Positions 1 through 13,334 of a stretch of 64,000 nt of DNA are shown in pieces (position 1 is the first letter of the stretch; each line of letters starts with the position of its first letter). The translations under genes and the position numbers were made by a program. Source of the DNA: Owenia fusiformis (taxonomy: Eukaryota > Annelida > Polychaeta > Sabellida > Oweniidae); NCBI GenBank assembly GCA_903813345.2, contig CAIIXF020000001.1:21533915-21597914 (forward strand), in the 5' to 3' direction. The notes beneath the pieces are model-generated. The model was not told the DNA's origin. It searched no databases and worked only from the letters and a program-made list of their open reading frames with translations.

Positions 1-1421
1 GAACCATATTAAATATTGCATCAGCATATGATATAAAAATTTGAAGAACAACTTAATTAACAAAATAATATGTTACATGGTCTAAATAGTTCAATATTGC
101 CAATTTTATATTGTGTTTTTATTTAAAATTCATCGGATGAAAATTCAACATATACATGTCATGTATATTGTACTATTACTAAAATAGTTTTTCTAAAAAT
201 ATCTTATCTCTCTAATGAATAGGTTGAATGTACAACTTGTTCAATAAAATCTACCATATTCTAATATTGAAATAAATCCTAATATAGGCCTACATAATCT
301 ATTTAAGTTTCACTTGTACAATAACTTATTTACATTTTATTCAATTTATTTTGGTGTGAGCACCTCATCTAGAAAGCACCTAAATTAAATAAATCAGCAC
401 CTCTATAAAAGTGGATATCTAGATTTTGCCTATTTCATATAAGAAACATAATCTCTCTAATACTGTACAATATAATATCTATTGTAACCAATGTTGTATA
501 ATATATAAGCCCTGAAAGATTAAAACTTGCCAGAAAAAATATTTCCACAAATGTTCATTATAGAAAAATTTCGAAGTGGTTTCTTGCAAGAAGAATATCA
601 CCAAGTGGGTTCAGAAAGAGAAAATTCTGATCAGAGTTGATTACACAACAGTTTCTAGAGGTGTCATGGATACCTGATTATGTTCTGACCCATGGAATGA
701 GGCACTCGTGTCGGAACACAGAAAAAAAACACAACATTTCAGTTCGGTTCCAGAACAAAATCTTACCATTTCAGTCTTTGGCCCTCAAATTGCCATAAAA
801 GAGCAATTTACTGGAGTGGTCAATAGAGAGGCTTTACACAACAGGTATAGCTAAAACATATCCGCATCCGGATCTCGATTCAATTGAACTGCTATACATA
901 AATCTAAAGTGAATGCGTTAGAGTTTAGATATATTGGGCCAAAAAATGTGCCAAACCTCTACTAATACTCAAATTGTCTATATCTGTGTGGCTTTACATA
1001 CACTTCCGGCCCCATTCCCAATACTTGCTCTATTTGATACAACAATGGACTATAAAAGTTGAGACTAAACTAGCCATTCTAAATACTACAGCAGTACTGT
1101 GTGTAATATAGCTAGTGTGTAAGTCATATTATGCTACTAAAAATGTAAACTTGTATGTACAAAAATATGTATACATGTGCATGTATAAACACGAGTATTT
1201 TTCAGGTTTGAGTATTCCATGAATTGCATAATCCCATAATTGCATATAGAATACAAATTAAGTACAATTACTTATAGAGATTCATCATTTAACATATAAA
1301 AGCATATGTAAATTGAAAAAAAATAATACTAACTAATATGAAGTATCATATAAATGCAGATGTTCCATTACAGAATCCGCGCCTCGCCTCCCTTGTGGCT
1401 ACAAGTTGGGAACAGATCTTA
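1..1421. other. A+T-rich flank downstream of smoothened
   Basis: I see no gene here. The stretch is A+T-rich and has no long open frame or recognisable domain. It lies downstream of the minus-strand smoothened gene, so it may hold the distal 3' UTR and poly(A) site. The nearest clear minus-strand AATAAA candidates (TTTATT on the plus strand, around 337-352) are more than 1.2 kb from the stop codon, so the true transcript end is not resolved. Confidence 0.5.
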
Positions 1422-1594
1422 CAAGGCATTACCATGCAAAATGTCACCACATTCCATTTGTTACAGTTATTGAATGCGGACTGCCAAATGCAATGCCGAA
1501 CACTGTCCACAAAAAGTTTGATACCATAACAATATGTGATGTCACCATTTGTTGTGCTGGTGACAATATATCACCACTTCTGGTGGTGACATAA
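1422..1594 (-). mobile_element. Short copy of the GTCACCACC hairpin element
   Basis: Read on the minus strand, this ~170-bp segment starts with the hairpin TATGTCACCACC/GGTGGTGA and ends with the terminus seen in the large copies at 30345-31283 and 51829-53003 (GGTGACATTTTG, CATGGTAATGCCTTG). The tandem-repeat body is missing, so this is an internally deleted copy. It lies 68 bp beyond the smoothened stop codon, probably in the 3' UTR. Confidence 0.6.
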
Positions 1595-1662
1595 AATGAA
1601 GAGAATTCCCATAAAATAGAACTTAGATGATGAATTGAGATTGAGAATTCCTCCTCCACATC

Positions 1663-4600
1663 CTAACTTGAGGACTTATCAGCATCACTGTCCTGTCCCA
1701 CCTCTAGGACAACACTAGGAGGGTATAGCTTACTTCTGTCCTTGCCCTCTCTCTTCTTCCCCCCTTGATCCCCTTCTTGTTCAAACCCATATCCCAGTGC
1801 ACCCATAGTCCCTTCTGGATAAAATGCTGGATTTACAAAGCCCATTTTAGCTCCTTGTATGGGGTGTATTGACTCAATGTCTGATGCAGAGTCAATCTGG
1901 TTTGGCAGACCAGCAGGTGGCACTGTCAATTTTGCCGGTTTTGTTTTCCCCGCTGAATTTTTCTGTCTACCAAAAGCTGTTTTTTGATTGTGAGTATTTT
2001 GCTTTGGTTTGCATTGTTTTTCAATTTCATTGTCTGTCTGTTCGAGATCTTGTAAGTGCATCCCCATGTTAGGGACGTATGAACTAGCAGTAAACATCGA
2101 GTACCCCATGACGTGATTTATATCCACGCTTCCCTTACTTCCCCGCTTCCCTTGCGGAAACTGAGGCTTTGATCCCATAGCTTCACTGTCAGATGATAAC
2201 TGACCACCAGCATTGACAGATATAGCAATACTATGAGCTGATTGGTTAGTTAAAACAGACGTGTTGCTTCCCCGTCGTCCATTACTACCCCTCCGTCTAC
2301 TATGTATTAATCCACCATGCGCTGCGAGAAATGATTCTGGGATTTGTAATGGAGCTACACGTCCTTTTCCACGTTTCTTTTTCTTCTTTTTCTTTCGCTT
2401 GTTGCTGTCCTCCTGCTGCTGTTGCATCTCTTGTTGCTGTTCCACCCTCGCCTGTAGCTGTTGGGAGAAGGACTTCAGTGACTGTACATCTAAAACACAT
2501 TGATAACAAAGGAAATGAGAACCAATGGAGGACTTTACAAGGAATTTTAACAGGACAAGATATGGCTTTGTGTAACCCTTTGAAAGTATTAATAAACATG
2601 TTTCGTCATTTAGAGCATGTTTTGTAAAATGGACATAAAATCGTGACCATTAAATTGGGAACCAATTAAACTTACTAGATGAAAGAACATTGAATCAAGT
2701 GTGCCAAATATGACTTCAAATCAATGCTGGATTACCGAATAATTAAAAATCGTTTGGGTTATCTTTTTTGGCTCACCCTCTACAAGTTGAAGCAATTTAC
2801 AAAGAGAAGAAACTAAAAAGCTCAAATAAATTGAAGATGGAAGTAAATTGACTGAATACCTGAATCAGAATATCGTCGTAGTGTGCCAGCAACTGGGTGT
2901 ATCATGCCACCCCGACGTCGTACCAATTTGTGGAGATTGGCATGAAATGCTGATGACATATCATGTGATGTCACACTGTTCAGATCAAACTTCATACCTA
3001 TAACAACAAGAAGCATGACAAATGATTAACTACACAAAAATGATATATGATATTTAGGACTTGCGTCCAACACCCCCAGGAACCTTCTAGCTTTGTGTAT
3101 TTATATAATTCAATTAAAGGGCTTTAGATACAAAACATTGGGCTAAAAGGTGTTCACATTTAAGTTTTACTTTCCATATACTAGTACCGCATACAATCAT
3201 GGGTACTTATTAGACCTCAACATGCCATATAGCCTGTGACTTAGCCATACCACCAAGCAAGCTCACGGTAACATGAGATCAGGTTAGTACCCATGAACAG
3301 TGATGAGTATAATTTGTAAACATTGCACACAATTTGTCATATAATCTTACCCATAGGATCATCATGAGTGCTGTGAAAGCTGATTGACAGGCGGCCATTG
3401 TTCATCTCCCTACGTTGAGCGAAGGCTTGGGCGACCATTTTGTGTTTCTTTAGCTTCACAGGTTTATTACTGGTAATGCGGAAGCACCTGGAAAAAATAT
3501 ATAAGATCAATATAGTTTCAGTAGACGTGATGATGTCACATTTTCCCTGATTAATACTATTTTTGATTATGATGCTGATCCTAATTCAAGAAAGTACTTC
3601 TAGTTATATGTATATTTCTTTCATATTAATTTAGCAATTTCAAAGCTGATAACAAATTGCAAAATCAGGAAATTACTAAATCCTTTGGGATACGGATCAA
3701 AAATCTCCTGATTTTATTTGGAAATACAGGCTTCTTGTACTTACTTTCCTAGAAAACGTTTCCATGCTTCCAGGGTAGGTTTCGTCCACACCCATGAACT
3801 CATCACTATACCAGCTCCAAAGTAAGCAAATATATTCATCTGCACAGCAACCAGACTTGGTCTACTGCTGATAGAGCAGGTCATGGTGGTGTTTGATACA
3901 GCCTTGGCAACAACAACATTGGCTTCACATCTAAAATGTAGTCAAAGTATTATGTCACAATTTGTGTCACCCATTTTGATTCACATCTATAACAGTCAAA
4001 GTGTTATGTCAGAATTTGTAAAACCTAATTTGATCAAGAGATGAATGTTTATCAGTGCAGGTCTATATTTTTCTCTCATATAAATGTATATTTTGTTCAA
4101 GATGACTTCAACGCTAGTGAAACTAAATTGTCCTTTATCATATAGCCAAAGTATACAATGAAAATTCAAAAAAGAAAGAAACACCAGATAATTTTGTCCA
4201 GAAACCATACACTAAAAGAAGACATTGTCGCTTAAATGTCTAGCATAGAGTATAGGAGATACTTGGTATTAAACATTTATTTTTTAATTTAAAAGGTTAC
4301 TTCTTACATGACATAATCTTTAAAGCTTTGTTCCCACTCTGCCGCATTGACAAAGATATAAACGTGAACAACGAAGGTGATCACTACAAATGACAATGCA
4401 AATCCTCCAAACAGACCTGAAAGTGAAGTATATGATGATAAAATACAACAAAAGCCAAGTCAATGTCTGTATTATTCCACAGTTAGCACAGTTAGCTACG
4501 CTCGCTCGTGCAGATATCATATTATCCATTCGTGGATAAAAATCATATCACTCATAAATCATAGGATATCCTCTATTTATTGAACTCCTGTTATGTTGCC

Positions 4601-7600
4601 AATATGAGAACAAGAACCTGTGCAGTCATATTTCCAGGCTGATTTTTAGAAAGGCCCTTAACATAGGGTGGAGCTTGGTCTTTGTTTACTTTGATCTAGC
4701 AGTCCCCACAAAGTTTCACCTTTATCCTTTGATCTTTCTATGATGGCAATATTTCGACTGTGATTTCTAACTGGAAACATTGCAGTATTGTGATGTAGTG
4801 TAGTGTTCTGATACATTATGACATCATACTTTTTACCATAAGATACCTCTGAGGCTCCCTGGCAATTAGTTTGATTGCTTTATTTAAATTGACCAATTTG
4901 TTACAAGATATCCTTACATACCTAATCTAAGGATAGTGTTCCGTATCTTTGTAGTGGCCCTATCACTTATGAACCCTGGGCTCTCTCTCCTCAGTTTACA
5001 CAGAGCATGGAGTCCTGAAATGATGTCTCTGGCATTTAAAAAAGTGGTTGCTTATAAGGATTTTTTTGTGTGCATAACCTCAGCCAATTTGGCCATTTAC
5101 TGGTTCAACAAGACAGTCTGTTTATTTTCACTCTTTTACTCAACTTTAAATAATTCAGTTAGTTTCCAAATCTAAAAACCGGTTGATAAAGAATGAATTT
5201 GGATGACAAGTCATTTGGTACATTTCACAAACACTTTATGTTCTCAGATAATAAACATCAACAACCTGAAGTAAACTGAACTTTTGCATTTGTCTCATGT
5301 GCAACCTTCCTAAATAAACACCTAAAAATGGGGTAGGCAAATAGATAAGAAAATCAGGGATGTGACACAAGACTACAAAAAGATGGATAAAGCACATACC
5401 AGATGACATGAAGATTCCACCGATGATGATGACAATTCCCACAGGAGCTAGCACCAGGCCAGCACGTGCCTTGTGGTCCAGATTGCCCACAAGGCATATA
5501 CCACTAAGACTGTCTCCATCCACCTAGAAAATAATACATGGCGACTGATGAATGTTTGAAATGTTCATGCACTCCCATATGAAACCCAAACACACATAAT
5601 GTGGGCTAAGAACATGGTAAGTGTAGATGCTTTAAAAAGTAGTTTGTATTACAATAAATGAATTTCTGAATTATTTCATGTATTAAGCCCAGCAACTAAA
5701 ATCCTGTAAACAGCACAATTTTCACAATCCATAACATGTTCAATAACTTGATGAATCCAGACTTATCAAAAATAACTTAATAAAATCAAAATATTAGTTC
5801 ACTAAAATCATCATGTTACAGTACAATTAAATTCAATGTCCTTGGGAAAATAGTACAATTTACAACAACGAAAACCTTACCTGGGATGTTGCCATACATA
5901 TAATGGTCAAAACTAGAGGAAATGACCAGGCAGCGATATGAAAGTATGAGATCTTGCCCTCCATGACGTCTTGTGGTGTCCCAAGGGCCTTAAATGTCAG
6001 ATGCCAGCAAAATGCCAGGATGACAAACCAGGCTATGCCTGCCATCAGCGTGAAGTAAACAATGATAAATATGACGGCACATGAGGCGGATTCACCAGAC
6101 CTAAAATATGTTAAATAATTACATAATTTTAAACTATCTTGGGCATGTTTCACAAAAATATATGAAATTGTAATTTCAAAAATTTTTTTTTTTAAATGAT
6201 GCTATTGTAATACTATACAAGGCATTAACATGCAAAATGCCACCACCAAAATGCCAACCACCAAATACCATCTACAAGAAAGTTGGCACTATATTTTCTG
6301 ATGGTGACATAAAAGTTGTACCATGATAACATTAAGTATAATTGTTGTGTACCCTATCTGAGGTTCATGTATCCTCATGGTCCCATCTGCTCTACAAACA
6401 ATATCCTCCCTGGCACCTGGCATAAACTGAGCCAACCATCCGATACTTCCAATGAAGAAGCATGCATTGATGAAAAATAGGATCATTGCGGGATACTTGT
6501 GTGCGTTCTTCCAGTCAATAAGAAATGTCACCTGAAATACATGGAGCACATGTTAAATACATGGAGCACATGTTAAATACATGGAGCACATGTTAAATAC
6601 ATGGAGCATATAATAATGCATGGAGCACATGTTAAATACATGGACCATATAATAAAAAAATATTGTTATGTATATACATTATGGAACAATACATGGAGTG
6701 TCAGTTAAAATACACAAAACACATGTTTGGAAAGTCTCTTATATAAGGAAAGGGCAATAATCTTTGTAACCTTGGTTGTTTGTGACATTATATGAAAACC
6801 ATGATGCAAGATAGTCTAAAAGGTCCCAGTTAATTTATCAGATTTTTCATTCTACCCGACTATCTTAATTATTCCGTATACATGCATTTACTTACCAAAA
6901 TATTTCCTTTTCTGAGAATGCATAATACAAAGAAAATGAAATCACAATAAATAAAAGAGAAGTTATTGTTGCTGAAGGTATATCAAAATACCAACAAAAA
7001 AGCAGAGTATCCTGCTTTAATTTCAATACAAAGTTAGAATCCTGTCATCCTATATGATTTTAAAAAATATAAAAAATATACTAAAAACCTGTTCTTTGAT
7101 ATGGTAAAGTGAAAAATATTTTACTTACCAATGCAAAAAGTGTGCACAAAACACATAAGGTAGCAGCTACTGCAATGAATATATGCGTACTTGTATGTTC
7201 GTCTGTTGTAAATAAGGGGTTCTCACATTGTATTCCACAGCCTGCAACATCCTCGTAGTAGCTATCTGGATTTGAGGTTTTTACAAGGGGTTTCTCACAT
7301 GTGGCACTTGTGTTGAATTGTAACTTAGACGCTGGGTTGGAGGTCTGAAATGTTTGGAGATTTGGATTAGAAGCTATTTAAAGATTATAAGATAATTACA
7401 TTACAGTATTGAATGTTATGTTTATGTTTATCACCTAGAGATTAGAGATCAACTGGTCTTAGATTAGAGATCAACTGGTCTAAGATTAGAGATCATCTGA
7501 ACAATAGGCTTACAGCTATAATTGTTTCTCTCCAATTTTTGATCTTGGTGAGTTAAATATTGCTACAAATACTAGATAAGATCCATCCATCAATCAATGA

Positions 7601-10223
7601 TGAACTTATCTCTTATTGTGTCTCTCAGGAGATGCCTCTTAATCGGGGGTCATTAACAGAAACTTCATAAATTTACAAATTCGTAAACCAATTGTTGTAA
7701 CCATGGCAATAATGACATCACAGTTAAGGAACAATGGACTTTACGAATTACTAACTTTAAGAAGCGTCTGTTAATGGCCCCCTGGGCCTGGTATCACATT
7801 CCCATCAAAAATATCAGCCAGCCTTTTTCTTTTACCATGTACATGTATCAACATAATGACAATACATGTAAAACACTGATGGGGAAATAGTGGATTAGGT
7901 CGAGGATGAAATAAGATAAGGTCATGTTGATTCAAAGATTCAGTTGTTCGAGCCTCGTTAGATTCAGTAGAAAGTTAAGATAAGATTAGATTTATTTGGT
8001 TTCAATCAGCCAACATGCCTCCCTTAACAGAAATGTATTAAACATTTTTAAACAAGGAAAATAAGATTCATCTCTGATTGAGAATACAATTAAAGAATTA
8101 ATCTGAAGAATTAAGGTAATTATTTGTTTTAAAATCATCCATTCTTTAGTGCATTATAAAACAGTAGTTGAAAACTGTATAATGCATAAAACCAGATAGA
8201 CACATCATGCCTTTAAATTTTTATAAAAAATGATGGTTGGCTACAAGTTAATAAATAAAACATTTTTACAGCATTTCAATGCAAAAGCGCCTATTCACAA
8301 CACATTGTGACAAATGTATAAAGTTGTAAAGAAAAGAAAGCGCTTGAATAAAAAGGAAATATGTTTAATAGAATTAAAGTGAATAGAGAATGAGTGCTCA
8401 ATGGCAAAGTAAATATAAAGAAATGAATTAGGGATTTATTCTGAAACGCGATCCAACATTAAACAAATATTGTATCAATATAGACATTCGAAAAAATGTA
8501 CTTTGAATCAATCATTAAATTAGATTTTCTTTAACTCACAGAGATTTTTAATTTGCAGTTACTGTTCAAAGGGTCCTAAAGGAATTTAATGTTTGCTATT
8601 ATATCTCATCGAAAATACTTGTAATAGCAAATCTAGTTCACAGTCTGCAATTTTCTTATACCAAGTCTTTGAATAATACTGTCTGGAGCGAGTCTTTAGC
8701 CATGAAGCTATTTTTGCTCTGATTAATACCATGATAAAATATGAGAGAGTGATTGTATGAAAGACACTGTGAAACCAAATGTCATGGGGGAACATAGAAG
8801 GAGCTCAAACATATGTGTGAAAAAAACACTGATAGGAGCAATGTTTGAAAAAGCCATAATACATTCAATGCCTTTCTAGTTTATTAATTTAAACTTGATA
8901 CAGATATTAAAATGAATGAAACCCCCATAAAAGATTGTCAGTATGTCAAGAGATAGTTAAAACAACTACAATAAAATTTTAAATGTTTGCAACTACTTTA
9001 AATTTAAAAAATAAGCAATCAAATGACGTTAACTTTTGTATATTTCAGATAGTTATGTATAATGTGCAGCAAAGCTGTGGCCTTTTGTAATTTAGGGAAT
9101 TACAGCCATGTTAATTTTTTCAAAAATATCATGGCAGAGAAGCATCAAAATATAAGAGGCCACGGATATGATAGCTAAACTACAAAACAAACTAAAATAA
9201 AAAAAATAAAAAAAAAGTATACAAAAGTTAGAACATGTATAAATGTTTTTATTTTTACATATTCTGTTTCAATATGGTTCTTTGATTGGTTATTTTTTAG
9301 ATTCAAAGTAGTTCCAAACATTTAAAATTTGTAAGTGGAACACCTCTAGAAATTTAACACCTCTATTAAAATAACATTTTTCAGAGCCCCAAGACCAACT
9401 GACTTATGTTAAATGGACATCTATGAGTGGAACATCTCCCATTAGAACACTTTTTAGGGGTACCAAAGATGTTCCACTTATACAGGTTTTACAATACCTA
9501 TTCTTTTTAGTCTGGTTTAGTGCAAAAACCCTTTGTTCTAAAATATGAGACTATGGCTGAAGAAATACAGTATAAAAAGGGGAGGGGGATGGGTGAACAG
9601 AAATTAATATTCTCAAAAAATATTGCCTAATCAAGAACAACCATAATATTTATTCTCCTAACATAATTTCTTGGATAGCGTATGACAATTTCGTAATATC
9701 TTGTAGTATTTATAATGCATACTATTCAACATTGCTTGAACATATTTTCTCGATAATTAAAATAAAAGAACAAACTTACAGCACAATTCTCCACAAAATG
9801 TGGGGCATTACATCGTAGGAAACTGGGCCATCCTCTTGTTGATTCAACAATCTTGCATGGCTCCTGTATTTTCTCGCACATCTCCTGACTTGGCATTTCA
9901 ACAGTCGTTCCATTGCACTTAGGCATATATACTGCACACAGTACTGGTTGGATAACTGCCCAGCATTGTGGCACATTTTGTAAACCGCTCCATAATGTTA
10001 ACTTTTCTTGCACTTCTTTTTGGCTGTTTGAATCATTGGCAAATTGTAATGAGGTTGATTCATATGGTAAAGCAATTCCTAAACATGTGAAGTATTCCAA
10101 TGGTTCGCATGATGTTGTGTTGCCTTGGCAATTTGAATTTAGGTTACCATAGCAACAGGAAAATAGTGTCAACAACACTATAAATAGCACCTCTGACATG
10201 TCTGTTATTCTATAATCACCCAT
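1663..10223 (-). CDS. smo: Smoothened, Frizzled-class 7TM Hedgehog signal transducer
   Basis: Smoothened is the seven-pass membrane protein that relays Hedgehog signalling to Gli/Ci. Eleven coding exons read by eye join in frame to about 890 aa: 9780-10223, 7129-7344, 6353-6531, 5881-6100, 5400-5523, 4922-5014, 4308-4416, 3745-3930, 3351-3487, 2860-2997 and 1663-2489. Exon 1 holds a signal peptide and the cysteine-rich domain ([25 protein letters not shown]). Exons 2-8 hold the linker and 7TM core ([56 protein letters not shown]). The tail carries a lysine run near residues 646-655, RRxS sites (613, 684, 690), a VNPAFYP motif and an acidic-serine end. All splice phases agree. The start at 10223 is eight codons before a second ATG that gives a cleaner signal peptide. 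An upstream 5' UTR exon near 11.05 kb is possible but unproven. Identity is very secure; length is close to other Smo proteins. Confidence 0.96.
6218..6312 (-). mobile_element. Deleted GTCACCACC hairpin-element remnant in smo intron
   Basis: About 95 bp between smoothened exons 3 and 4. It begins with CAAGGCATTAACATGCAAAATG, shortened here to its core CAAGGCATTAACATG, and ends GGTGACATAAAA, the two ends of the hairpin family in minus orientation. Nearly everything between the ends is lost. Confidence 0.5.
6537..6656. repeat. 20-bp minisatellite at a smo 3' splice site
   Basis: Three perfect copies of ATGGAGCACATGTTAAATAC at 6541-6600 are followed by three degenerate copies. The array starts only about ten bases from the minus-strand 3' splice site of smoothened exon 3, so the branch-point region of that intron lies inside the repeat. 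Confidence 0.9.
7345..9779 (-). other. Smoothened intron 1
   Basis: A 2.4-kb intron between the exon for the cysteine-rich domain and the linker/TM1 exon. I see no conserved coding sequence. Around 9320-9495 there is an old inverted-repeat element: both ends carry GTGGAACA-type motifs and the right end reads CAGGTTTTAC, resembling the small element at 25507-25655. Confidence 0.75.
7439..7500. repeat. 22-bp short tandem repeat
   Basis: Three copies of a 22-bp unit beginning ATTAGAGATCAACTGGTCT, the third diverged, in the large first intron of smoothened. No function is suggested. Confidence 0.8.
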
Positions 10224-11555
10224 AACTCTAAATAATAATAGTTCTTCAATGGATTAGCTCACAGGGGATGAGTGAAGCTCTATAAGCTGTTGTCAAGACA
10301 ACAAATATCCTGTCACAGCCTCTGGATATATTATAATTGTGATGGGATCCTGAAAAATAAATAGGAAATACATTTACTTTATTTTATATAACTGTATGAT
10401 ATGTACTGATAAATGTCTTATTATAGATATAAATGATACAATAAAACCTTTGTAAAAGGAACACCTTTTAAAAAGTGTTTCAATTGGGATGTTTCACTTT
10501 GGGGTTTATTTAACCATCTGTCTTGGGACTCTGAAATGTTCCACTTGGGAGGTGTTCTACTTATTGAGGTTAATTTAACATTCAGTGATATTGGGACTCT
10601 GAAAAGTGTTTCACTTATAGGGAGATATCTCTTATATGTACCTAATATCAATTATAGATTCATAATAGTATAGTTAGTGAACCCTGCCCAAATAATCTGA
10701 AATAACAGTTAGGAAGTGAGTAAATCATTGGATATTTGCCATCCAAACATTGAACTGTTCCGCTTGAGGTTTTTGTATTTGATTTATGAAAATAACTCAA
10801 TCAAATTGATTTACAGATAGAAATATTCGCGGCAAATGTAATTTACTCACAAGTATTATCATTTTTTGATTTGAAACATTTACTTTATTAATTTGATGTG
10901 AAACCTACTCTTTTGTGATCTTGACCTACTTTTAGATGTTTGAACATCCCAAAAATGTTTCCATGGAAATTGAGTTCAGATGCTTTCTAGCTATTATAAC
11001 AACTTTACACCCAAAATAGAAGTGTGTTATGAATATAAGTGTTATATACATACCTAACATGTTTTATCTCATATCTTAAAGTTAGTTTCAAACACTTTCT
11101 GAAGTGTTTGAACAGCATCTTGGGATGATAACTTGTTGAACCTTCTTCTTCATCTTTACAACTTTATGTCACGTGACATGTCAAGATATCAGGTCTTAGT
11201 TGATTGTGGATTTTCAATAATGAAATTTGTACTAAACCACTTTTTATAGCAACTAATATCGCTGATCCCAAGGTGATATGATTGGGCTAATCGAATATGA
11301 AGGGCATTTCTGTTAAAACTATTATTTATGTGCATAAATTGGATCAATATCAATGTTTTGAAAACAAGGGAACTTATGCTCCCAATCCAAGATGTCTGCG
11401 CCCATGAAATGTGTGAAACTTTTTTAATTGAAAACTATTTTAGCTATTTCAGACGATTGGATAAACCTATTCACGATAATGTCAGGTATAGTATGATCAA
11501 AAAATATATTGTAATGACCATATTTATCTTGATTTCATTATGCGTAAAAAAAAAC
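10224..11555. other. 5' flank of smoothened
   Basis: No coding sequence recognised. On the minus strand a 3'-splice-like TTTTTCAG lies near 10350 and a donor-like GGTATGTAT near 11050, which would fit a non-coding first exon above 11.05 kb; this is untested. A degenerate element around 10437-10622 (AAAACCTTTGTAAAAGGAACA and repeated GGGACTCTGAAA) looks related to the GTGGAACA element in smo intron 1. Confidence 0.4.
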
Positions 11556-12392
11556 AAAAAAAGCTTTTTGCAAGGCCTGAGTGCGCCGCTAACATGCTAA
11601 ATAGAAGAGTTAGCTGACGTTTGGGAGTCTGACTTACCTTCTAAAGGTTAGAACCCGAATCTTAATGAAACCATATCACCTTTGTTCCGTCAACCATGGA
11701 GCATTTGCCACAACATCCAAGAGGTAAATCATGGATCGAGAAAATGAATGATTTCCTTGTAAGTTCCGGAAGTTTCAATACAAAAAATTACCGAACATAT
11801 GTGAAAACCGAATATTTGTTCGTTGTTTTCACGATTTACAGGTTCGTTTGTTCTTCAATGTTTTGGTCTAAATTATAAAGCATCACCAACAGGTCTTTCT
11901 CTATTAATCGACTAATACAGCAGACGGCTCATATTTCTACGTAGCATTTCATTCAGACCAATAGTGGGAGTGTAGATCACGCAGTTTCGTTCGTTGCGTA
12001 CTTCACTTGAAATTGGTAATTTTTAATATTGACTACTTCACTTAGCTTGGCGGATGTAGAACATTGCTTAATATTCTTTTAATTTTCACACCAGACATGC
12101 TTGGTTGACACGTCAACAAAGTAAAGTTCAAGGGTCAATGCGTTATTTCGTGATAACTACAACGCCTTCCCGGAAGTCAACATTGATGAAAAATGAAAAA
12201 GTCGGAAAAGCATTTACGCTAATTTCTATCAAATGCTATGTTTATGCATCATCATCGACGCAACAAAGGTGATATAGTTTCATTAAGATTCGGGTTCTAA
12301 CCTTTAGAAGGTAAGTCAGACTCCCAAACGTCAGCTAACTCTTCTATTTAGCATGTTAGCGGCGCACTCAGGCCTTGCAAAAAGCTTTTTTT
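11556..12392. mobile_element. Non-autonomous DNA transposon with 136-bp TIRs
   Basis: The arms at 11556-11691 and about 12257-12392 are inverted copies with only two mismatches that I can find over about 136 bp (outer end AAAAAAAGCTTTTTGCAAGG). The ~565-bp interior has a 60-codon frame at 11696 but no transposase-like motif. Target-site duplication is unclear because both ends lie in A/T runs. The near-perfect arms argue for a fairly recent insertion or gene conversion between arms. Confidence 0.88.
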
Positions 12393-12852
12393 TAGTAACC
12401 TCATTGATATTCAAATTTTATCTTGATCCATAAATTCAAAAGTCTCTATTGAAATTCAATAATTGAAGGACATCAGCAACTATTCTAATAATATTACTAG
12501 TATAAAAACTCAGATGGTAGAAAAAATGAATCATTCCATTTAAATCTGAGGCTAGTGCATATACATTTTGGACAAGAAGGATTGGCAGCCATTATTCAAA
12601 CTGGATACCACAGTCGAAAAGAATGTTCTGGCGAAAGGAGATTGGGATTCCAAATTCTTCAAGTTGAGAATCCTTAATGAAAAAAATGAAGTTACCTTTT
12701 TTAATTCCCGAATCTCTCCGAAATTAGCTCATATTGGTGACTGTAAATTGCACAGCTGTATTCAATGTAGTTCAACAAGTTAAAGAGTCACTATCTCTGG
12801 AAGTTATCTTTCATTTCTGGTAAAGAGTCACTATCTCTGGGTTAGTTTTTCA

Positions 12853-13255
12853 TTAAATTCTGTTTGTAGAAAGTAGGAACTTATTCAGTTCCTTTATTAT
12901 TTCCTTGTTAAGTTTTTGGTCAATGTTGTCGTTGAGGCCTGTGATTGTTTGTATGTCGATGGTTGGGTTGAAATCTGCTCCCAATAGAATAGAGTCTATT
13001 GCTGCTATCATAATGTCCCTCTGTGCGTTGTACTTGCTACACTGAAACAAGAAATGGTGGACAGTTTCTGGTAAGTTACAGTGTATGCAGTTTGGGGATG
13101 ATAGTTCAGGGTTAATCTTGCAGTAATGACCATTTAGACGAGTGTGCCCAGATACTAATTGATTAAATTTGGTTTGACTGTATCTTTTACCCATATTTAT
13201 CAATCTAGATTGCACTTTCACTTTTGGGATGAGATTTTGGATAAGGTTGACTTAT
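12853..13255 (-). pseudogene. LINE ORF2 C-terminal fragment
   Basis: A minus-strand frame of about 130 codons carries the cysteine/histidine motif found after the reverse transcriptase in Jockey/CR1-type non-LTR retrotransposons: GHTRLNGHYCKI, then CIHCNLPETVHHFLFQC. The frame has no initiating methionine of its own and is closed upstream by a stop near 13257. No reverse transcriptase core lies next to it, so this is a 5'-truncated dead remnant. Just beyond its end a 20-bp sequence (AAAGAGTCACTATCTCTGG) occurs twice at 12783-12842. Confidence 0.75.
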
Positions 13256-13299
13256 TTTGGTAAGATTTTTCTTTATAGGGTGACGTCATAAACCCGTCA

Positions 13300-13321
13300 A
13301 ATCGATCATATATGATCGATT
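13300..13321. repeat. 22-bp perfect palindrome
   Basis: AATCGATCATA and its exact reverse complement meet at 13310/13311. Imperfect outer arms extend it (CCGTCA at 13295, TGACGG after 13326). It lies between the LINE fragment and the TTAA-flanked element. It could form a cruciform or be an element end; no protein site is recognised. Confidence 0.8.
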
Positions 13322-13334
13322 AGGCATGACGGAG

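Noticed and set aside
12568-12783. 71-codon frame beginning MDKKDWQPLFKL
   Set aside because: It looks protein-like but matches nothing I recognise, has no supporting splice or element context, and is too short to call.
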